DNA of 64,000 nucleotides from Rubrivivax sp. (GCA_016790225.1 JAEUOZ010000076.1:1-64000); one strand, 5' to 3'. Counted from the first letter of the stretch, positions 1 to 9,812 are shown. The notes: generated by a model from the letters alone, not told the origin. Made by a program: numbers and translations.

Positions 1-1
1 C

Positions 2-136
2 CCGGCCATCGTCAAGCGCTTCGAGGAACTGGGCATCACCGTGGCCAAGGGCCATTCGGCGCAGTTCACCGAGTTCGTGGCCAGGCAGGTGGCCGACTGG
101 GGCCCGGCGATCAAGGCGGCCGACCTCAAGCCCTGA
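2..136 (+). CDS. Bug-family (TctC-like) periplasmic solute-binding protein, C-terminal end only
   Basis: Last 44 codons of a gene that begins before the window. The tail reads KRFEELGITV, then QFTEFVARQVADWGPAIKA and ends in DLKP. The alternating FxxFVxxxxxxWxxxI pattern close to the stop is typical of the C-terminus of Bug/TctC binding proteins, which feed tripartite tricarboxylate transporters and are greatly expanded in Burkholderiales. The substrate cannot be told from the fragment. Family assignment rests on this short tail, so it is probable rather than certain. Confidence 0.75.
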   Translation, partial: PAIVKRFEELGITVAKGHSAQFTEFVARQVADWGPAIKAADLKP

Positions 137-167
137 GCGGGCGACGTCGCGCGCGGCAGCGCCACGC

Positions 168-1463
168 ATGGCCGACGCACCCGCATCGGGCCGTCCGCGC
201 AAGGCCCGGCGCCTGACGCCACCGGCGCCGGCCGCCCTGCCGTTTGCGTGGCTGGTCACCGGTTGGGGCGCGGTTGGGCTGGCCTGGCAGCTGGCCACGG
301 GGGGCAATCCCTGGATCGTGGCCTGGTTGCCTGGGGTCGGGGTGCTGCTGCTATTGCGGGTGCTGCTCAAGCGGCGCCGCACCCGCGACTTCTCACAGGC
401 CCAGCTGGAGACGCAGCCCCGGCCGGTGACGACGGGCCGGCCTTTCACCGTGCGCATCCGGCTGCCCGCGGCCGGCGCGTTGGGCGCGGGGCTCGTCATG
501 CGGGTCGTGCAGCGGCGTGTGGAGCACACCAGCTCAATGCCCGACTCGCAGCTGGAGTGGGAGCAGGCGCACCCCGTGAGGGTGCAGCCGCTGGCAGAGG
601 GTGGGCAGCAGGTCGAGGCCAGCTTCCTGCTGCCGGCCGACGCGCCCCCCACGGGCGCCTACCGCGACGAGCTGCACGTGCAGTGGCTCGTGCAGCTGAT
701 CGATGCCCAGGGGCTCGCCCGCCTGTCGGTGGCGCTGCCCGTGCAGGCCGACCCGTCGGGCGCGGTGGCACCGGCCCTGGGCGAGGGCCTGTTCGAGGAG
801 AAGCCGCTCGACGAGCTGCCCGAGGGCCGGTTGCGCATCGCCACGCCCTGGTTCGAGGCCGAAGACGCCGGCGGCGTCACCTGGCGATTCCAACGCCGCA
901 GGCTGCGTGTGCTCGGCAGCGCGGCCGGCCTGGGCGCGCTGGCCCTGCTGGTGCTGCTCCACGGCCGCAGCCCGGTTGCCGACGGTCTCTGGCGTCTGCG
1001 GGGCGACGACCTGCCTCTGCTGATCGCGCTGGCGATCCTGCTGCCGCTGGCGGTGCATGCGCTGAGCCTGCGCTGGTGGCTGCGGGTCGACGACGACGGG
1101 TTGGCCGTCGACCGCAGTTCGTGGCTGTGGCCGCGCCGGCAAAGCCTGGGTGTGCAGTCGCTCGAGCAGGTGACGCGCATGACCGTCGGCCTGTCGGGGC
1201 GTGGCGGCGGCGATCGCGCCCACTACCGCCTGGTTGCCGGGCCTGCGGGCGGCGTGCGCCACTGGCTGACGCCGACGCTGCGGGGCCCCGGCCTGGCGCA
1301 GGTGCTGGCGCGCCGGCTGCGTGCCGCGTTCGACCACCGGGGGTCGCGCTTCTCGCCGGGCTGGCGCCGCGCGCCGCGGCCCCCGTGGCCGTGGATGGCG
1401 GCCGGGGCGCTGTGGGGGATCTGGATCGCCCTGCTGGCGGCCGCCTGGACGAGGCTGGGCTGA
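168..1463 (+). CDS. Membrane protein of unknown function (431 aa)
   Basis: ATG start 31 nt after the upstream stop. A basic N-terminus (RKARRL) precedes two hydrophobic segments at about residues 24-66. A soluble part of about 170 residues follows (70-240), then two further membrane segments near 248-268 and 280-300, a second soluble part containing WWLRVDDDGL, and a last membrane helix at the extreme C-terminus (WPWMAAGALWGIWIALLAAA). The layout suggests an inner-membrane protein with two soluble domains. No catalytic motif was recognised and no function is assigned. It converges on the amino-acid ABC operon, with only 4 nt between the two stop codons. Confidence 0.7.
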   Translation: MADAPASGRPRKARRLTPPAPAALPFAWLVTGWGAVGLAWQLATGGNPWIVAWLPGVGVLLLLRVLLKRRRTRDFSQAQLETQPRPVTTGRPFTVRIRLPAAGALGAGLVMRVVQRRVEHTSSMPDSQLEWEQAHPVRVQPLAEGGQQVEASFLLPADAPPTGAYRDELHVQWLVQLIDAQGLARLSVALPVQADPSGAVAPALGEGLFEEKPLDELPEGRLRIATPWFEAEDAGGVTWRFQRRRLRVLGSAAGLGALALLVLLHGRSPVADGLWRLRGDDLPLLIALAILLPLAVHALSLRWWLRVDDDGLAVDRSSWLWPRRQSLGVQSLEQVTRMTVGLSGRGGGDRAHYRLVAGPAGGVRHWLTPTLRGPGLAQVLARRLRAAFDHRGSRFSPGWRRAPRPPWPWMAAGALWGIWIALLAAAWTRLG

Positions 1464-1467
1464 GCCC

Positions 1468-2230
<763 letters not shown>

Positions 2231-2241
<11 letters not shown>

Positions 2242-2881
2242 GGTTGAGTTTCCTTTCCAGGCTGCGGCTCCAGGCGGAGATGGGGAAGCACAGCGCAAAG
2301 TACAGCAGCGCCACGCAGGCGTAGACGGTGAAGGGCTGGAAGGTGGCGTTGGTGATCATGGTGCCGGCCTTGGTGAGCTCGATGAAGCCGATCACGCTGG
2401 CCAGCGCCGTGCCCTTGATCACCTGCACCAGGAAGCCGACCGTCGGCGGCACGGCGATCTTCAGCGCCTGCGGCCCGATGACGTGGCGCAGCTGCTCGCC
2501 CAGGCTGAGCGCAAGGCTGGCCGAGGCTTCCCACTGGCCCTTGGGAATGGCCTTCACGCAGCCGCGCCAGATCTCGCACAGGAAGGCGCTGGTGTAGAGC
2601 GTCAGCGCCAGGCTCGCGGCCACCCAGGCCGAAACATTCAGGCCCAGCAGCGCCAGGCCGAAATAGGCCAGGAAGAGCTGCATCAGCAGCGGCGTGCCCT
2701 GGAAGACCTGCACATAGGCGGCCACGCCGCGCTCGGCACCCGGCAGCCGGGCGATGCGCGCCACCAGCAGCAGCAGACCCACCAGCCCGCCACCCACGAA
2801 CGCGATCAGGGAGAGCACGACCGTCCAGCGCGCCGCCAGCAGCAGGTTGCGGAAGATGTCCCAGAGGCTGAAATCGACCAT
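2231..2881 (-). CDS. Polar amino acid ABC transporter permease (HisM/GlnP type), second of two
   Basis: 216-residue inner-membrane permease. Hydrophobic segments occur near residues 18-40, 60-85, 88-110 and 185-205. The EAA-type coupling loop (EASASLALSLGEQLRHV followed by GPQALKIAVPP) is where the ATPase docks, and the GTALASVIGFIEL segment is standard for the family. It forms a pair with the permease immediately upstream; a heterodimer is the usual arrangement when two such genes are adjacent. Its stop codon overlaps the start of the ATPase gene, implying coupled translation. Confidence 0.93.
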
Positions 2882-2896
2882 GTCTGCCCCTGCCCT

Positions 2897-3556
2897 TCAG
2901 CGGCCGAAGAGAAAGCGGGGCCCGGCCCACATCAGCAACTGGCGCAGCGCGATGGCCAGGCCCAGGTACAGGGCGGTGGCGATCAGCGTGGCTTCGAAGG
3001 CGCGGAAGTTGCGGCTGTGGATCAGGTTGGCGTAGTAGCTGAGTTCGGCGGCCGCGATCTGGCCACAAACGGCCGAACCCAGCATCACGATGATGATCTG
3101 GCTCACCATCGCCGGCCACACGCGCGAAAGCGAGGGCGGCAGCACCACGCGCAGGAACACCTGCGCGCGGCTGAGCGCCAGCGAGAGCCCGGCCTCGATC
3201 TGGCCCCTGGGCGTGGCCTCGATGCCGGCGCGCACGATCTCGCCGGCATAGGCGCCCAGGTTGATGACCATCGCCAGCACCGAGGCCGTTTCCGGCGACA
3301 GCTTCACCCCCAGAGCGGGCAGCCCGAAGAAGATGAAGAACAGCTGCACGATGAAGGGCGTGTTGCGGATCAGCTCCACATAGCTGGCTGCGATCAGCCC
3401 CAGCCAGCGCGGACCCCAGGCGCGTGCCCAGGCGCAGGCCACGCCCAGCAGCAGCCCGAAGCAGGCCGCCACGGCGGTGAGCAGCACCGTCAGCGCCAGG
3501 CCGCGCAGCAAGAGCGGCCACTGTGACAGCACGGCCATGAAGTCGAGCGTGATCAT
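2897..3556 (-). CDS. Polar amino acid ABC transporter permease, first of two
   Basis: 219-residue membrane permease of the HisQ/HisM type. It begins MITLDFMAVL and has several hydrophobic helices. The GSAVCGQIAAAELSY and EAGLSLALSRAQVFLRVVLP segments correspond to the conserved loop that contacts the ATPase. The RNTPFIVQLFFIFFGLPA segment near residue 65 is a hallmark of polar-amino-acid permeases. It lies 15 nt upstream of the second permease and 80 nt downstream of the binding-protein gene, so the cassette encodes every part of an importer. Confidence 0.93.
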   Translation of the reverse strand: MITLDFMAVLSQWPLLLRGLALTVLLTAVAACFGLLLGVACAWARAWGPRWLGLIAASYVELIRNTPFIVQLFFIFFGLPALGVKLSPETASVLAMVINLGAYAGEIVRAGIEATPRGQIEAGLSLALSRAQVFLRVVLPPSLSRVWPAMVSQIIIVMLGSAVCGQIAAAELSYYANLIHSRNFRAFEATLIATALYLGLAIALRQLLMWAGPRFLFGR

Positions 3557-3636
3557 GTGGTGACCCGTCAGCTATTGAGCGGTGAAGTGGCGCAGCCGCG
3601 AAGCGGTGATACGCCGCAGCGGCGGATGGCCCCGCC

Positions 3637-4422
3637 TCAGTTGGGCAGATCGCCCGCCGGGCGGCCCAGCCACTTCACGGCCATCCTGTCCAGATCGCCG
3701 GAGGTCTTGGCCGCGGCGATGATCTCTTTGACCTTCAGACGCAGCTTGTCCTCGCCCTTGGCCACGCCGATGAAGTTGGGCGAATCCTTGATCAGGAGCT
3801 TGTACTCGGTGTTCAGCTGCGGGTTGCGCGCCATCAGGTTGCCGGCCACGGAGGCGCCGGTGGCGATCACCTGCACCTGGCCGGAGACGAAGGCCGAGAC
3901 GGTGGCGTTGTTGTCTTCGAAGCGCTTGATGTCCGCGCCGGCGGGCGCGAGCTTGGTGAGTTCCATGTCCTCGATCGCGCCGCGCGTCACGCCCACCGAT
4001 TTGCCGGCCAGATCGGCCCAGCCCTTGATGTTGACGCTCCGGGCGGCAAACACGGCCTGGAAGAACGGGGAATAGGCCGCGGTGAAATCGATGACCTTCT
4101 CGCGGTCCGGGTTCTTGCCCAGCGTGGAGATCACCAGATCGGCCTTCTTGGTCTGCAGGTAGGGGATGCGGTTGGCGCTGGTCACCGGCACCAGCTCGAC
4201 CTTCACGCCCAGCTTCGCGCCGATGTAGTTGGCCATGTCCACATCCAGCCCCTGGGGCTTCAGATCGGTGCTGACGAAGCCGTAGGGCGGAAAGTCGGTG
4301 GGCACGGCAATGTTGATCTGCTTGCGGGCCATCACCTCGTCCAGCGCGTTCTGCGCCTGCGCCGCCAGGGGCGTCAGGGCGGCCAGCACGAGGCTGAGGG
4401 AAATCAGGGAACGACGGCGCAT
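3637..4422 (-). CDS. Periplasmic polar-amino-acid-binding protein (SBP family 3)
   Basis: 261-residue binding protein. A Sec signal peptide (RRRSLISLSLVLAALTPLA, cleavage after AQAQ) precedes the mature domain. Family-3 features are INIAVPTDFPPYGFVSTD, the LDVDMANYIGAKLG motif, and DREKVIDFTAAY. The start at 4422 is supported by AAGGAG 5 nt upstream; longer in-frame extensions lack a signal peptide at their N-terminus. The ATG lies 1 nt beyond the stop of the GntR gene, so regulator and binding protein are probably cotranscribed and translationally coupled. It supplies ligand to the two permeases downstream. The exact amino acid is unknown. Confidence 0.94.
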   Translation of the reverse strand: MRRRSLISLSLVLAALTPLAAQAQNALDEVMARKQINIAVPTDFPPYGFVSTDLKPQGLDVDMANYIGAKLGVKVELVPVTSANRIPYLQTKKADLVISTLGKNPDREKVIDFTAAYSPFFQAVFAARSVNIKGWADLAGKSVGVTRGAIEDMELTKLAPAGADIKRFEDNNATVSAFVSGQVQVIATGASVAGNLMARNPQLNTEYKLLIKDSPNFIGVAKGEDKLRLKVKEIIAAAKTSGDLDRMAVKWLGRPAGDLPN

Positions 4423-4423
4423 G

Positions 4424-5257
4424 TCAAGGCTCCTTGGGTTGACGACGGGTGCGGGTGCGGCCGGCCTTGGGGGCCAGCAGCGGGGTGAAGAGTCGCTTGC
4501 GATCCGATGGGCTGCGGCGCGCCGCGGCCTGACGCGCCAGTTCAGTGGCGGCCGGCAGCAGCGCCGCGCGCAGCGTGGCCAGCGGGTCATCGGCCGCGCT
4601 GGGATCGCCCAGGTGGCTGGAGACGGCCAGGATGTGATCGCGCACGCGCTGCGCGGCCAGCGCGTGATCGCCGGCTTCCAGGGCGGCGACGATCTGTGCG
4701 TGGTCTTCGCAGGACCGCGCGGCATCGTGGTTGGACTGGTAGAGCGTGGCGATCAGCGTGGTGCGCGCGGTGAGATCCTTCAGGATGTCGGCCAGCAGCG
4801 CGTTGCCGGTGCACTCGGCAAAGCAGACATGAAACTCGCCCAGCAGGTAGCTGCGCTCGCCCGGATCGCCGCGGCGGATGGCCGCACGCTCCTGCGCCAC
4901 ATGCTGCTTCATGCGGCGGATGGCCGAGGCGGGCAAGGGCCCGTCCAGCGCGTGCACCAGGCCGGTCTCGATCGCGGCGCGGGCTTCGAAGGCATCCTGC
5001 GCTTCCTCCCGCGAGGGCTGCACCACAAACCAGCCACGGCGCGCATTCACCTCGACCATGCCGCGCGCGGACAGCCGGCCCAGCGCCTCGCGCACCAGCG
5101 TGCGGCTGACGCCGAAGAGATCGGCCAGCGCCTGCTCGCCCAGCCGCTGCCCAGCCGCGACACGCCCGGCCAGGATGGCATCGACGATCAGATCGGCGAT
5201 GGCATCCGGGTGGCGGGCGGCAGCCGCGTCAGCAGGCTCCGGCGGGGTGCGAGGCAT
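4424..5257 (-). CDS. GntR-family (FadR/FCD) transcriptional regulator
   Basis: 277-residue DNA-binding regulator. The N-terminal winged helix (about 20-85) contains LGEQALADLFGVSRTLVREA, the typical GntR recognition region, followed by a wing RRGWFVVQ. Residues about 95-225 form an all-helical FCD effector domain (FEARAAIETGLV, then EFHVCFAECTGN with the family metal-binding histidine, and DHAQIVAALEAGDH). The C-terminus is Arg/Lys-rich. It is the first gene of the ABC operon, so it probably controls the operon, including itself, in response to the transported compound or a relative. No clear Shine-Dalgarno precedes the ATG. Confidence 0.92.
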   Translation of the reverse strand: MPRTPPEPADAAAARHPDAIADLIVDAILAGRVAAGQRLGEQALADLFGVSRTLVREALGRLSARGMVEVNARRGWFVVQPSREEAQDAFEARAAIETGLVHALDGPLPASAIRRMKQHVAQERAAIRRGDPGERSYLLGEFHVCFAECTGNALLADILKDLTARTTLIATLYQSNHDAARSCEDHAQIVAALEAGDHALAAQRVRDHILAVSSHLGDPSAADDPLATLRAALLPAATELARQAAARRSPSDRKRLFTPLLAPKAGRTRTRRQPKEP

Positions 5258-5316
5258 GGCAATCAGGGTTCAGTCTGGTGCACAAGGACGGCGGCGGCGG
5301 GTGAGCACCGGCGGTG

Positions 5317-5352
5317 ATGCACCATCATGTGCATATGTATCTTGTATGCAAG
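5317..5352. promoter_or_regulatory. Nested dyads upstream of the GntR gene, possible operator
   Basis: The 142-bp gap between the gntR-type gene and the LysR gene contains an unusually AT-rich patch with two overlapping dyads: ATGCAC-N6-GTGCAT at 5317-5334 and GCATA-N9-TATGC at 5331-5349. The patch lies about 65-95 bp before the GntR start, and on the minus strand TTGCAT could serve as a -35 element. FCD-type GntR proteins commonly bind short AT-rich dyads in front of their own operon. The assignment is inferred from position and symmetry only. Confidence 0.4.
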
Positions 5353-5399
5353 CCCAGCGTGCATGCGGCGTGCCAGCGTGCGCGGCCCGCCGCCGCGCC

Positions 5400-6290
5400 T
5401 CAGGCCTCGGTGTCCGCCAGGCCGCCCATCCAGCGGCAGAAGGCACCCAGGGCGGGATCGCCCTCGCGCTCCTGCGGCCACACCAGGTAGTAGCCCGATC
5501 GGCTTCGGCAGGCCAGCCCCAGCGGATTGACCAGCGTCCCGGCGCGCAGTTCGTCAGCCACCAGGACGGTCGGCACCAGCGCCAGGCCCATGCCGGTGAG
5601 CGCGCCGCGGATGAGCACCGAGAAGAAGCCGTAGCGCACGCTCCCGGGCCATGCCTTGGGCCGCAGGCCCTGCTGGCGGAAGAACTCGCGCCAGGCCTCG
5701 GGCAGCTCGAAGTGCTGCAGCAGCGTATAGCGCAGCACCTCGCGCGCGCTGCGCAGGCCGCCGCTGCGCTCCAGCAGGGCCGGGCTGGCCACCAGGCGCA
5801 GTTCGCGGCCCGTCAGATACATCGAGCGCTGGCCCGGCCAGTGGCCCAGCCCGTAGCGGAACGAGGCATCGGCCGGCGTCACCGCACCGTCGCTGGACAA
5901 CTGGTTGGTGAACTGCACATCGATATCCGGGTGCGCCAGCGCAAACTCCGCGTAGCGCGGCAGCAGCCAGCGATCCGCCAGGGTCGGCAGCACGTGCAGC
6001 AGCAGCGAGCGTCGCTGCGAAGCGGCGGCATGCGCCCGCGTGGCGGCGGCCTCCAGCTGGGTGAGCAGCGCCTGCACGCTGGCCAGGTAGCTGCTGCCCG
6101 CCGCCGTGGGCACCAGGCCCTGGACCGAGCGCACGAACAGCGTCAGGCCCAGCGTCTCTTCCAGTGATTTGAGCTGCTTGCTCACGGCCCCCGGCGACAA
6201 GGCCAGCTCCTGGGCAGCGCCGGTGCAGCTGCCCAGGCGGCCGCAAGCTTCGAAGACACGCAGCGAGGTGGTGCTGGGCAGGGGTTTCAC
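5400..6290 (-). CDS. LysR-family transcriptional regulator (GcvA-like)
   Basis: 296-residue regulator beginning from GTG. The N-terminal winged helix-turn-helix (about 5-65) has the order LRVFEACGRLGSCTGAAQEL, ALSPGAVSKQLKSLEETLG and LFVRSVQGLVPTAAG, characteristic of the GcvA/AmpR branch. The rest is the periplasmic-binding-protein-like effector domain. It is divergent from the permease/ATPase/M20 cluster that begins 135 bp away, the usual LysR arrangement, and a symmetrical site lies between them. It probably activates that cluster when an amino-acid-derived ligand is present. The effector is unknown. Confidence 0.92.
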   Translation of the reverse strand: MKPLPSTTSLRVFEACGRLGSCTGAAQELALSPGAVSKQLKSLEETLGLTLFVRSVQGLVPTAAGSSYLASVQALLTQLEAAATRAHAAASQRRSLLLHVLPTLADRWLLPRYAEFALAHPDIDVQFTNQLSSDGAVTPADASFRYGLGHWPGQRSMYLTGRELRLVASPALLERSGGLRSAREVLRYTLLQHFELPEAWREFFRQQGLRPKAWPGSVRYGFFSVLIRGALTGMGLALVPTVLVADELRAGTLVNPLGLACRSRSGYYLVWPQEREGDPALGAFCRWMGGLADTEA

Positions 6291-6336
6291 AGGCGATATT
6301 CCGCGGTTCAGTGCCGGGCCGGCCGCGATCTTAGGT

Positions 6337-6353
6337 CTTTCCGTTTCGGAAAG
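6337..6353. promoter_or_regulatory. Perfect dyad with a T-N11-A core, candidate LysR binding site
   Basis: CTTTCCG-TTT-CGGAAAG is a perfect 7-bp inverted repeat around a 3-nt centre, between the LysR gene and the divergent permease gene. It contains T-N11-A, the minimal consensus of LysR-type binding sites, and lies about 47 bp from the LysR start and 72 bp from the permease start. Binding by the neighbouring LysR protein is inference from position and symmetry. Confidence 0.5.
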
Positions 6354-6424
6354 TCTCTGTGAGCTCGTTTCGCTGGAAGAAAGCCCCTGCGCTGGCTAGA
6401 CTGATTTCCGATGGGCCACATGAC

Positions 6425-7168
6425 ATGAACCTGCGACTGGATGTCCTGCTCGACTACGCGCCGCTTTTCCTGGAAGGCCTGCGCAACGCCCTGCTGCTGA
6501 CGGTGGTCTGCCTGGCGGCCGGCATCGTGCTGGGCGTGCTGCTGGGCATGGGGCGGCTGGCGGATTCGCGCTATGTGCCGGCACGCTACTTCCTGCGCTA
6601 CGGCATCCAGTGGCCGGTGCGCGTGTACGTGAGCTTCTTCCGCGGCACGCCGCTGTTCGTGAAGATCCTGCTCTTTCACTTTGCGGTCATGCCGCTGCTG
6701 GTGCACCCCGAGCACGGCTGGTGGGTCCGGGGCGAGACCGCGCGGCACCTGCGCGCCGAGTACGGCGCCTTCCTGTCCGGCGCGCTGGCCATTTCCATGA
6801 ACCTGGGCGCCTATCTCTCCGAGGTGTTTCGCGCCGGCATCCAGTCGCTCGATCGCGGGCAGACCGAAGCGGCCCAGGCCATCGGCATGAGCTACTGGCA
6901 GACCATGCGGCATGTGGTGCTGCCGCAGGCCTTTGCGCGCATGCTGCCGGCCACCGGCAACCACGCCATCTTCACCTTGAAGGACACCTCGCTGGTGTCG
7001 GCGATCGGCTTTTCCGAGCTCGCCTACGCCGCGCGCACCGTCTCCGGCGCCACGGCGCGCACCTGGGAGCCCTACCTGGCGATCTCCATCGTCTACTGGA
7101 TCCTGGTGGTGCTGATGTCCTGGGGCGTCGCCCGGCTCGAACACCGGCTGGGGCAGGCCCAGCGATGA
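6425..7168 (+). CDS. Polar amino acid ABC transporter permease (single-permease system)
   Basis: 247-residue permease with the [19 protein letters not shown] segment near residue 65 and the coupling loop [20 protein letters not shown] near 155, followed by [20 protein letters not shown], all standard for the polar-amino-acid group. The ATG at 6425 starts at [11 protein letters not shown], directly before the first hydrophobic helix; an upstream in-frame ATG at 6359 would add 22 residues with no family resemblance. Only one permease is encoded here, so the channel may be a homodimer. The stop overlaps the ATPase start (ATGA). Confidence 0.92.
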   Translation: MNLRLDVLLDYAPLFLEGLRNALLLTVVCLAAGIVLGVLLGMGRLADSRYVPARYFLRYGIQWPVRVYVSFFRGTPLFVKILLFHFAVMPLLVHPEHGWWVRGETARHLRAEYGAFLSGALAISMNLGAYLSEVFRAGIQSLDRGQTEAAQAIGMSYWQTMRHVVLPQAFARMLPATGNHAIFTLKDTSLVSAIGFSELAYAARTVSGATARTWEPYLAISIVYWILVVLMSWGVARLEHRLGQAQR

Positions 7169-7929
7169 GCGTCATCACGGTGCGCGGCTTGCACAAGTCC
7201 TTCGGCCGGCTGCCGGTGCTGTGCGGCATCGACCTGGACATCGCCGCGCAGGAGAAGGTCTGCATCATCGGCCCTTCGGGCTCGGGCAAGAGCACCCTGC
7301 TGCGCTGCCTGAATGCGCTGGAGACACCCACGGCCGGCGAGATCCGGGTCGCGGGCCACGAGGTCGATCTGCGCAGCGGCCGCGGCGTCGACGCCATGCG
7401 CGCGACGGTGGGCATGGTCTTCCAGCGCTTCAACCTGTTCCCGCACATGAGCGCGCTGCACAACGTGATGGCCGGCCCGCGCTTCGTGAAGAAGATGCCC
7501 GAGGCCAGCGCACGCGCGCAGGCGCTGCAGCTGCTGGCGCGTGTGGGCCTGTCGGACAAGGCCGATGCCTATCCCGCAGCGCTGTCCGGTGGCCAGCAGC
7601 AGCGCGTGGCCATCGCCCGGGCGCTGGCCATGGCGCCGGCCGTGCTGCTGTTCGACGAGCCCACCTCGGCGCTGGACCCGGAGCTGGTGGGCGAGGTGCT
7701 GGCCGTGATGCGCGATCTGGCGCGCGATGGCATGACCATGATCGTGGTCACCCACGAGATGGCCTTTGCCCGCGAGGTGGCCGACCGTGTCGTCTTCATC
7801 GACGAAGGCAGGATCGTCGAATCCGGCGCGCCGCAGCAGATCTTCAGCCAGCCGCGCGAAGAGCGGACGCGGTCCTTCCTGGCCCGCGTGCTGGGTCCGC
7901 AGGGCGCGATGCCCGGGGCGGGTACATGA
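7165..7929 (+). CDS. Polar amino acid ABC transporter ATP-binding protein
   Basis: 254-residue ATPase with Walker [11 protein letters not shown]-loop [12 protein letters not shown], signature [15 protein letters not shown], Walker [15 protein letters not shown] and H-loop VTHEM. The wording matches GlnQ/HisP-type ATPases, as in the first cassette at 1.5 kb. Its start overlaps the permease stop by 4 nt, and its own stop overlaps the start of a 20-codon mini-ORF. It would energise the single permease upstream, with the binding protein at 9.8 kb as likely partner. Confidence 0.94.
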   Translation: MSVITVRGLHKSFGRLPVLCGIDLDIAAQEKVCIIGPSGSGKSTLLRCLNALETPTAGEIRVAGHEVDLRSGRGVDAMRATVGMVFQRFNLFPHMSALHNVMAGPRFVKKMPEASARAQALQLLARVGLSDKADAYPAALSGGQQQRVAIARALAMAPAVLLFDEPTSALDPELVGEVLAVMRDLARDGMTMIVVTHEMAFAREVADRVVFIDEGRIVESGAPQQIFSQPREERTRSFLARVLGPQGAMPGAGT

Positions 7930-7988
7930 GCAGGCCAGACCGCCCCAAGGCGAGTGCCGGCGTGCGCTGCACGAAGGGACAGCGATGA
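7926..7988 (+). CDS. 20-codon mini-ORF bridging the ATPase and M20 genes
   Basis: The ATG at 7926 overlaps the ATPase stop (ATGA), and this frame then ends in a TGA that overlaps the ATG of the M20 gene at 7985. The peptide begins [10 protein letters not shown] and is basic, with no recognised motif. The AAGGGA ribosome-binding site of the M20 gene lies inside it. The double overlap would let ribosomes pass continuously from the transporter to the amidohydrolase gene. Whether the peptide itself matters is unknown; it may simply be a translational coupling device or chance. Confidence 0.35.
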   Translation: MSRPDRPKASAGVRCTKGQR

Positions 7989-9178
7989 CCGCGTTTCCCG
8001 AGCTGCTGCAGGCCGGCGCCGAGCTGACCGCCTGGCGCCACGATCTGCACGCCCATCCGGAGCTCGCGTATGAAGAGCGGCGCACCGCGGCCCTGGTGGC
8101 GCAGCGTCTGAAGGACTGGGGCTACACGGTCGAAGAAGGCGTGGCCGGCACGGGCGTGATCGGCTGGCTGCAGTGCGGGCGCTCGTCACGCGCCATCGGC
8201 CTGCGTGCCGACATGGACGCCCTGCCGGTAGCCGAAGAGAACCGCTTCGCGCACGCCAGCCGCCATGCCGGGCGCATGCACGCCTGCGGGCACGATGGCC
8301 ACACGGTGATGCTGCTGGGCGCTGCGCGCCAGCTGGCCACCGAGCGCCGCTTCGACGGCCGCGTGGTGCTCATCTTTCAGCCGGCTGAAGAGCGCGGTGC
8401 GGGCGCTCAGCGCATGGTGCAGGCGGGCCTGTTCGAGCGCCACCCCTGCGAGGCCGTCTTTGCCTTGCACAACTGGCCAGGCCTGCCGTTTGGCCATTTC
8501 GGCCTGCGCGCCGGGCCGATGATGGCCGGCACCAACGGCTTTTGCATCAGCCTCCTGGGCCGCAGCGCCCACGCCGCCATGCCGCACCTCGGCGTCGATG
8601 CGCTGATGGTCGCCTGCCATGTGGCACTCGCGCTGCAGTTGCTGGTGGCCCGCGAGCGCGATCCGCTGGCCCCGGCCGTGCTGACGATCACGCAGATCCA
8701 TGCGGGCGACACGATGAATACCCTGGCGCAGCGCGCCGAGCTGCGCGGCACGGTGCGCGTGTTTGACGAAGCCACGCTCGATCGGCTGGAAGCCGGGCTG
8801 CGCCGCATGGCTAACGCCACCGCTGCGGCGCATGGTGCGCAGGCGCAGATCGAGTTCAGCCGCAACTACCCGCCCCTGCACAACCCGGCGGCCGAGGTGG
8901 CACGCGCCAGCGCGGTCATGCGCGAGCTGGTGGGCGATGCCGCCGTGCACACCGACATCGCGCCAAGCATGGCGGCAGAAGACTTCGCCTACCTGCTGCG
9001 CGAACGCCCGGGGTGTTATGCCTTCCTGGGCAGTGGCGAAGGCAGCCACCGCCTGCCCGGGCATGGCGAGGGCCCCTGCGAGCTGCACAGCGGCAGCTAC
9101 GACTTCAACGACGCGCTGCTGCCCCTGGGCGCCAGCTATTTTGTGTTGCTGGCCAGGCGGCTGCTGGCCCGCTCCTGA
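7985..9178 (+). CDS. M20-family amidohydrolase (N-acyl-amino-acid deacylase / hippurate hydrolase type)
   Basis: 397-residue zinc-type hydrolase. The N-terminal WRHDLHAHPELAYEE, the metal-binding GLRADMDALPV and MHACGHDGHTVMLLGAA motifs, the QPAEERGAGAQRMVQ stretch carrying the catalytic glutamates, and SMAAEDFAYLL near the C-terminus are all classic for amidohydrolases that remove an acyl group from an amino acid. The start at 7985 has AAGGGA 6 nt upstream. Position between ABC genes and a binding protein suggests that an imported N-acylated amino acid or related amide is hydrolysed here. The actual substrate is unknown. Confidence 0.92.
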   Translation: MTAFPELLQAGAELTAWRHDLHAHPELAYEERRTAALVAQRLKDWGYTVEEGVAGTGVIGWLQCGRSSRAIGLRADMDALPVAEENRFAHASRHAGRMHACGHDGHTVMLLGAARQLATERRFDGRVVLIFQPAEERGAGAQRMVQAGLFERHPCEAVFALHNWPGLPFGHFGLRAGPMMAGTNGFCISLLGRSAHAAMPHLGVDALMVACHVALALQLLVARERDPLAPAVLTITQIHAGDTMNTLAQRAELRGTVRVFDEATLDRLEAGLRRMANATAAAHGAQAQIEFSRNYPPLHNPAAEVARASAVMRELVGDAAVHTDIAPSMAAEDFAYLLRERPGCYAFLGSGEGSHRLPGHGEGPCELHSGSYDFNDALLPLGASYFVLLARRLLARS

Positions 9179-9195
9179 ACCGACTGGAGTACCGC

Positions 9196-9780
9196 ATGAA
9201 CCGATCCGAACACACTGCGCCGGCGCCAGGCCCGCGCATCCGCCACACGCCGACGAGGCTGGGCCTGCTGGGCAGCATCTGCATTCTTGGCGGCCTGGGC
9301 ATCCTTGGCTGCGCCGGCAGCCTGGACAGCCTCAGCCTGCCGCCCGCGCTGCAGGCCGAACCCGCCGAGCGCCTGCTCCTGACGGCGCAGGGCGAAGGCC
9401 ATTGGGTCTACCACTGCCGCTTGAGCAACGACGGCCAGCGCCTGGCCTGGGCGCCTTTCCAGCCCGATGCCGTGCTGCGCGATGGCGCGGGGCGCGAGAT
9501 CGGCCGGCTGGGCGCCGGGCCGAACTTTGCGCACCGCGACGGCAGCCTCAGCGAGGCCACGCTGGAGCAGCGGCAGGCCGTCGACGGCGAACACCTGCCC
9601 TGGGCACGTTATGCCGCCCGATCGGCCGGCGCCGAGGGCCAGTTCAGCCGCGTCACGCGCATCCAGCAAGTGCGCACCCGCGGCGGCGCAGTGCCGGCCC
9701 AGGGCTGCCAATCTGGCGAGGACATCATGGCCGAGCGCCGCGTGCCCTTTGTCGCCGAGTTTCGTTTTCTGGCGCGCTGA
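9196..9780 (+). CDS. DUF3455 family protein, probable lipoprotein
   Basis: 194 residues. The N-terminal hydrophobic stretch ends in ILGCAG, an acceptable lipobox with the modified cysteine near residue 39, so the mature protein is probably lipid-anchored. The body shows DUF3455 landmarks: GEGHWVYHCRL, RLGAGPNF followed by HRDGS, PWARYAARSAG, and TRIQQVRTRGGAVP before QGC. Biochemical role is unknown for the family. It sits 17 nt after the M20 gene, with TGGAG before its ATG, and is probably cotranscribed with it and the binding protein downstream. Confidence 0.75.
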   Translation: MNRSEHTAPAPGPRIRHTPTRLGLLGSICILGGLGILGCAGSLDSLSLPPALQAEPAERLLLTAQGEGHWVYHCRLSNDGQRLAWAPFQPDAVLRDGAGREIGRLGAGPNFAHRDGSLSEATLEQRQAVDGEHLPWARYAARSAGAEGQFSRVTRIQQVRTRGGAVPAQGCQSGEDIMAERRVPFVAEFRFLAR

Positions 9781-9812
9781 GGCGTGCTCCTCACTCTTGA
9801 CCTGGAGCTCCC

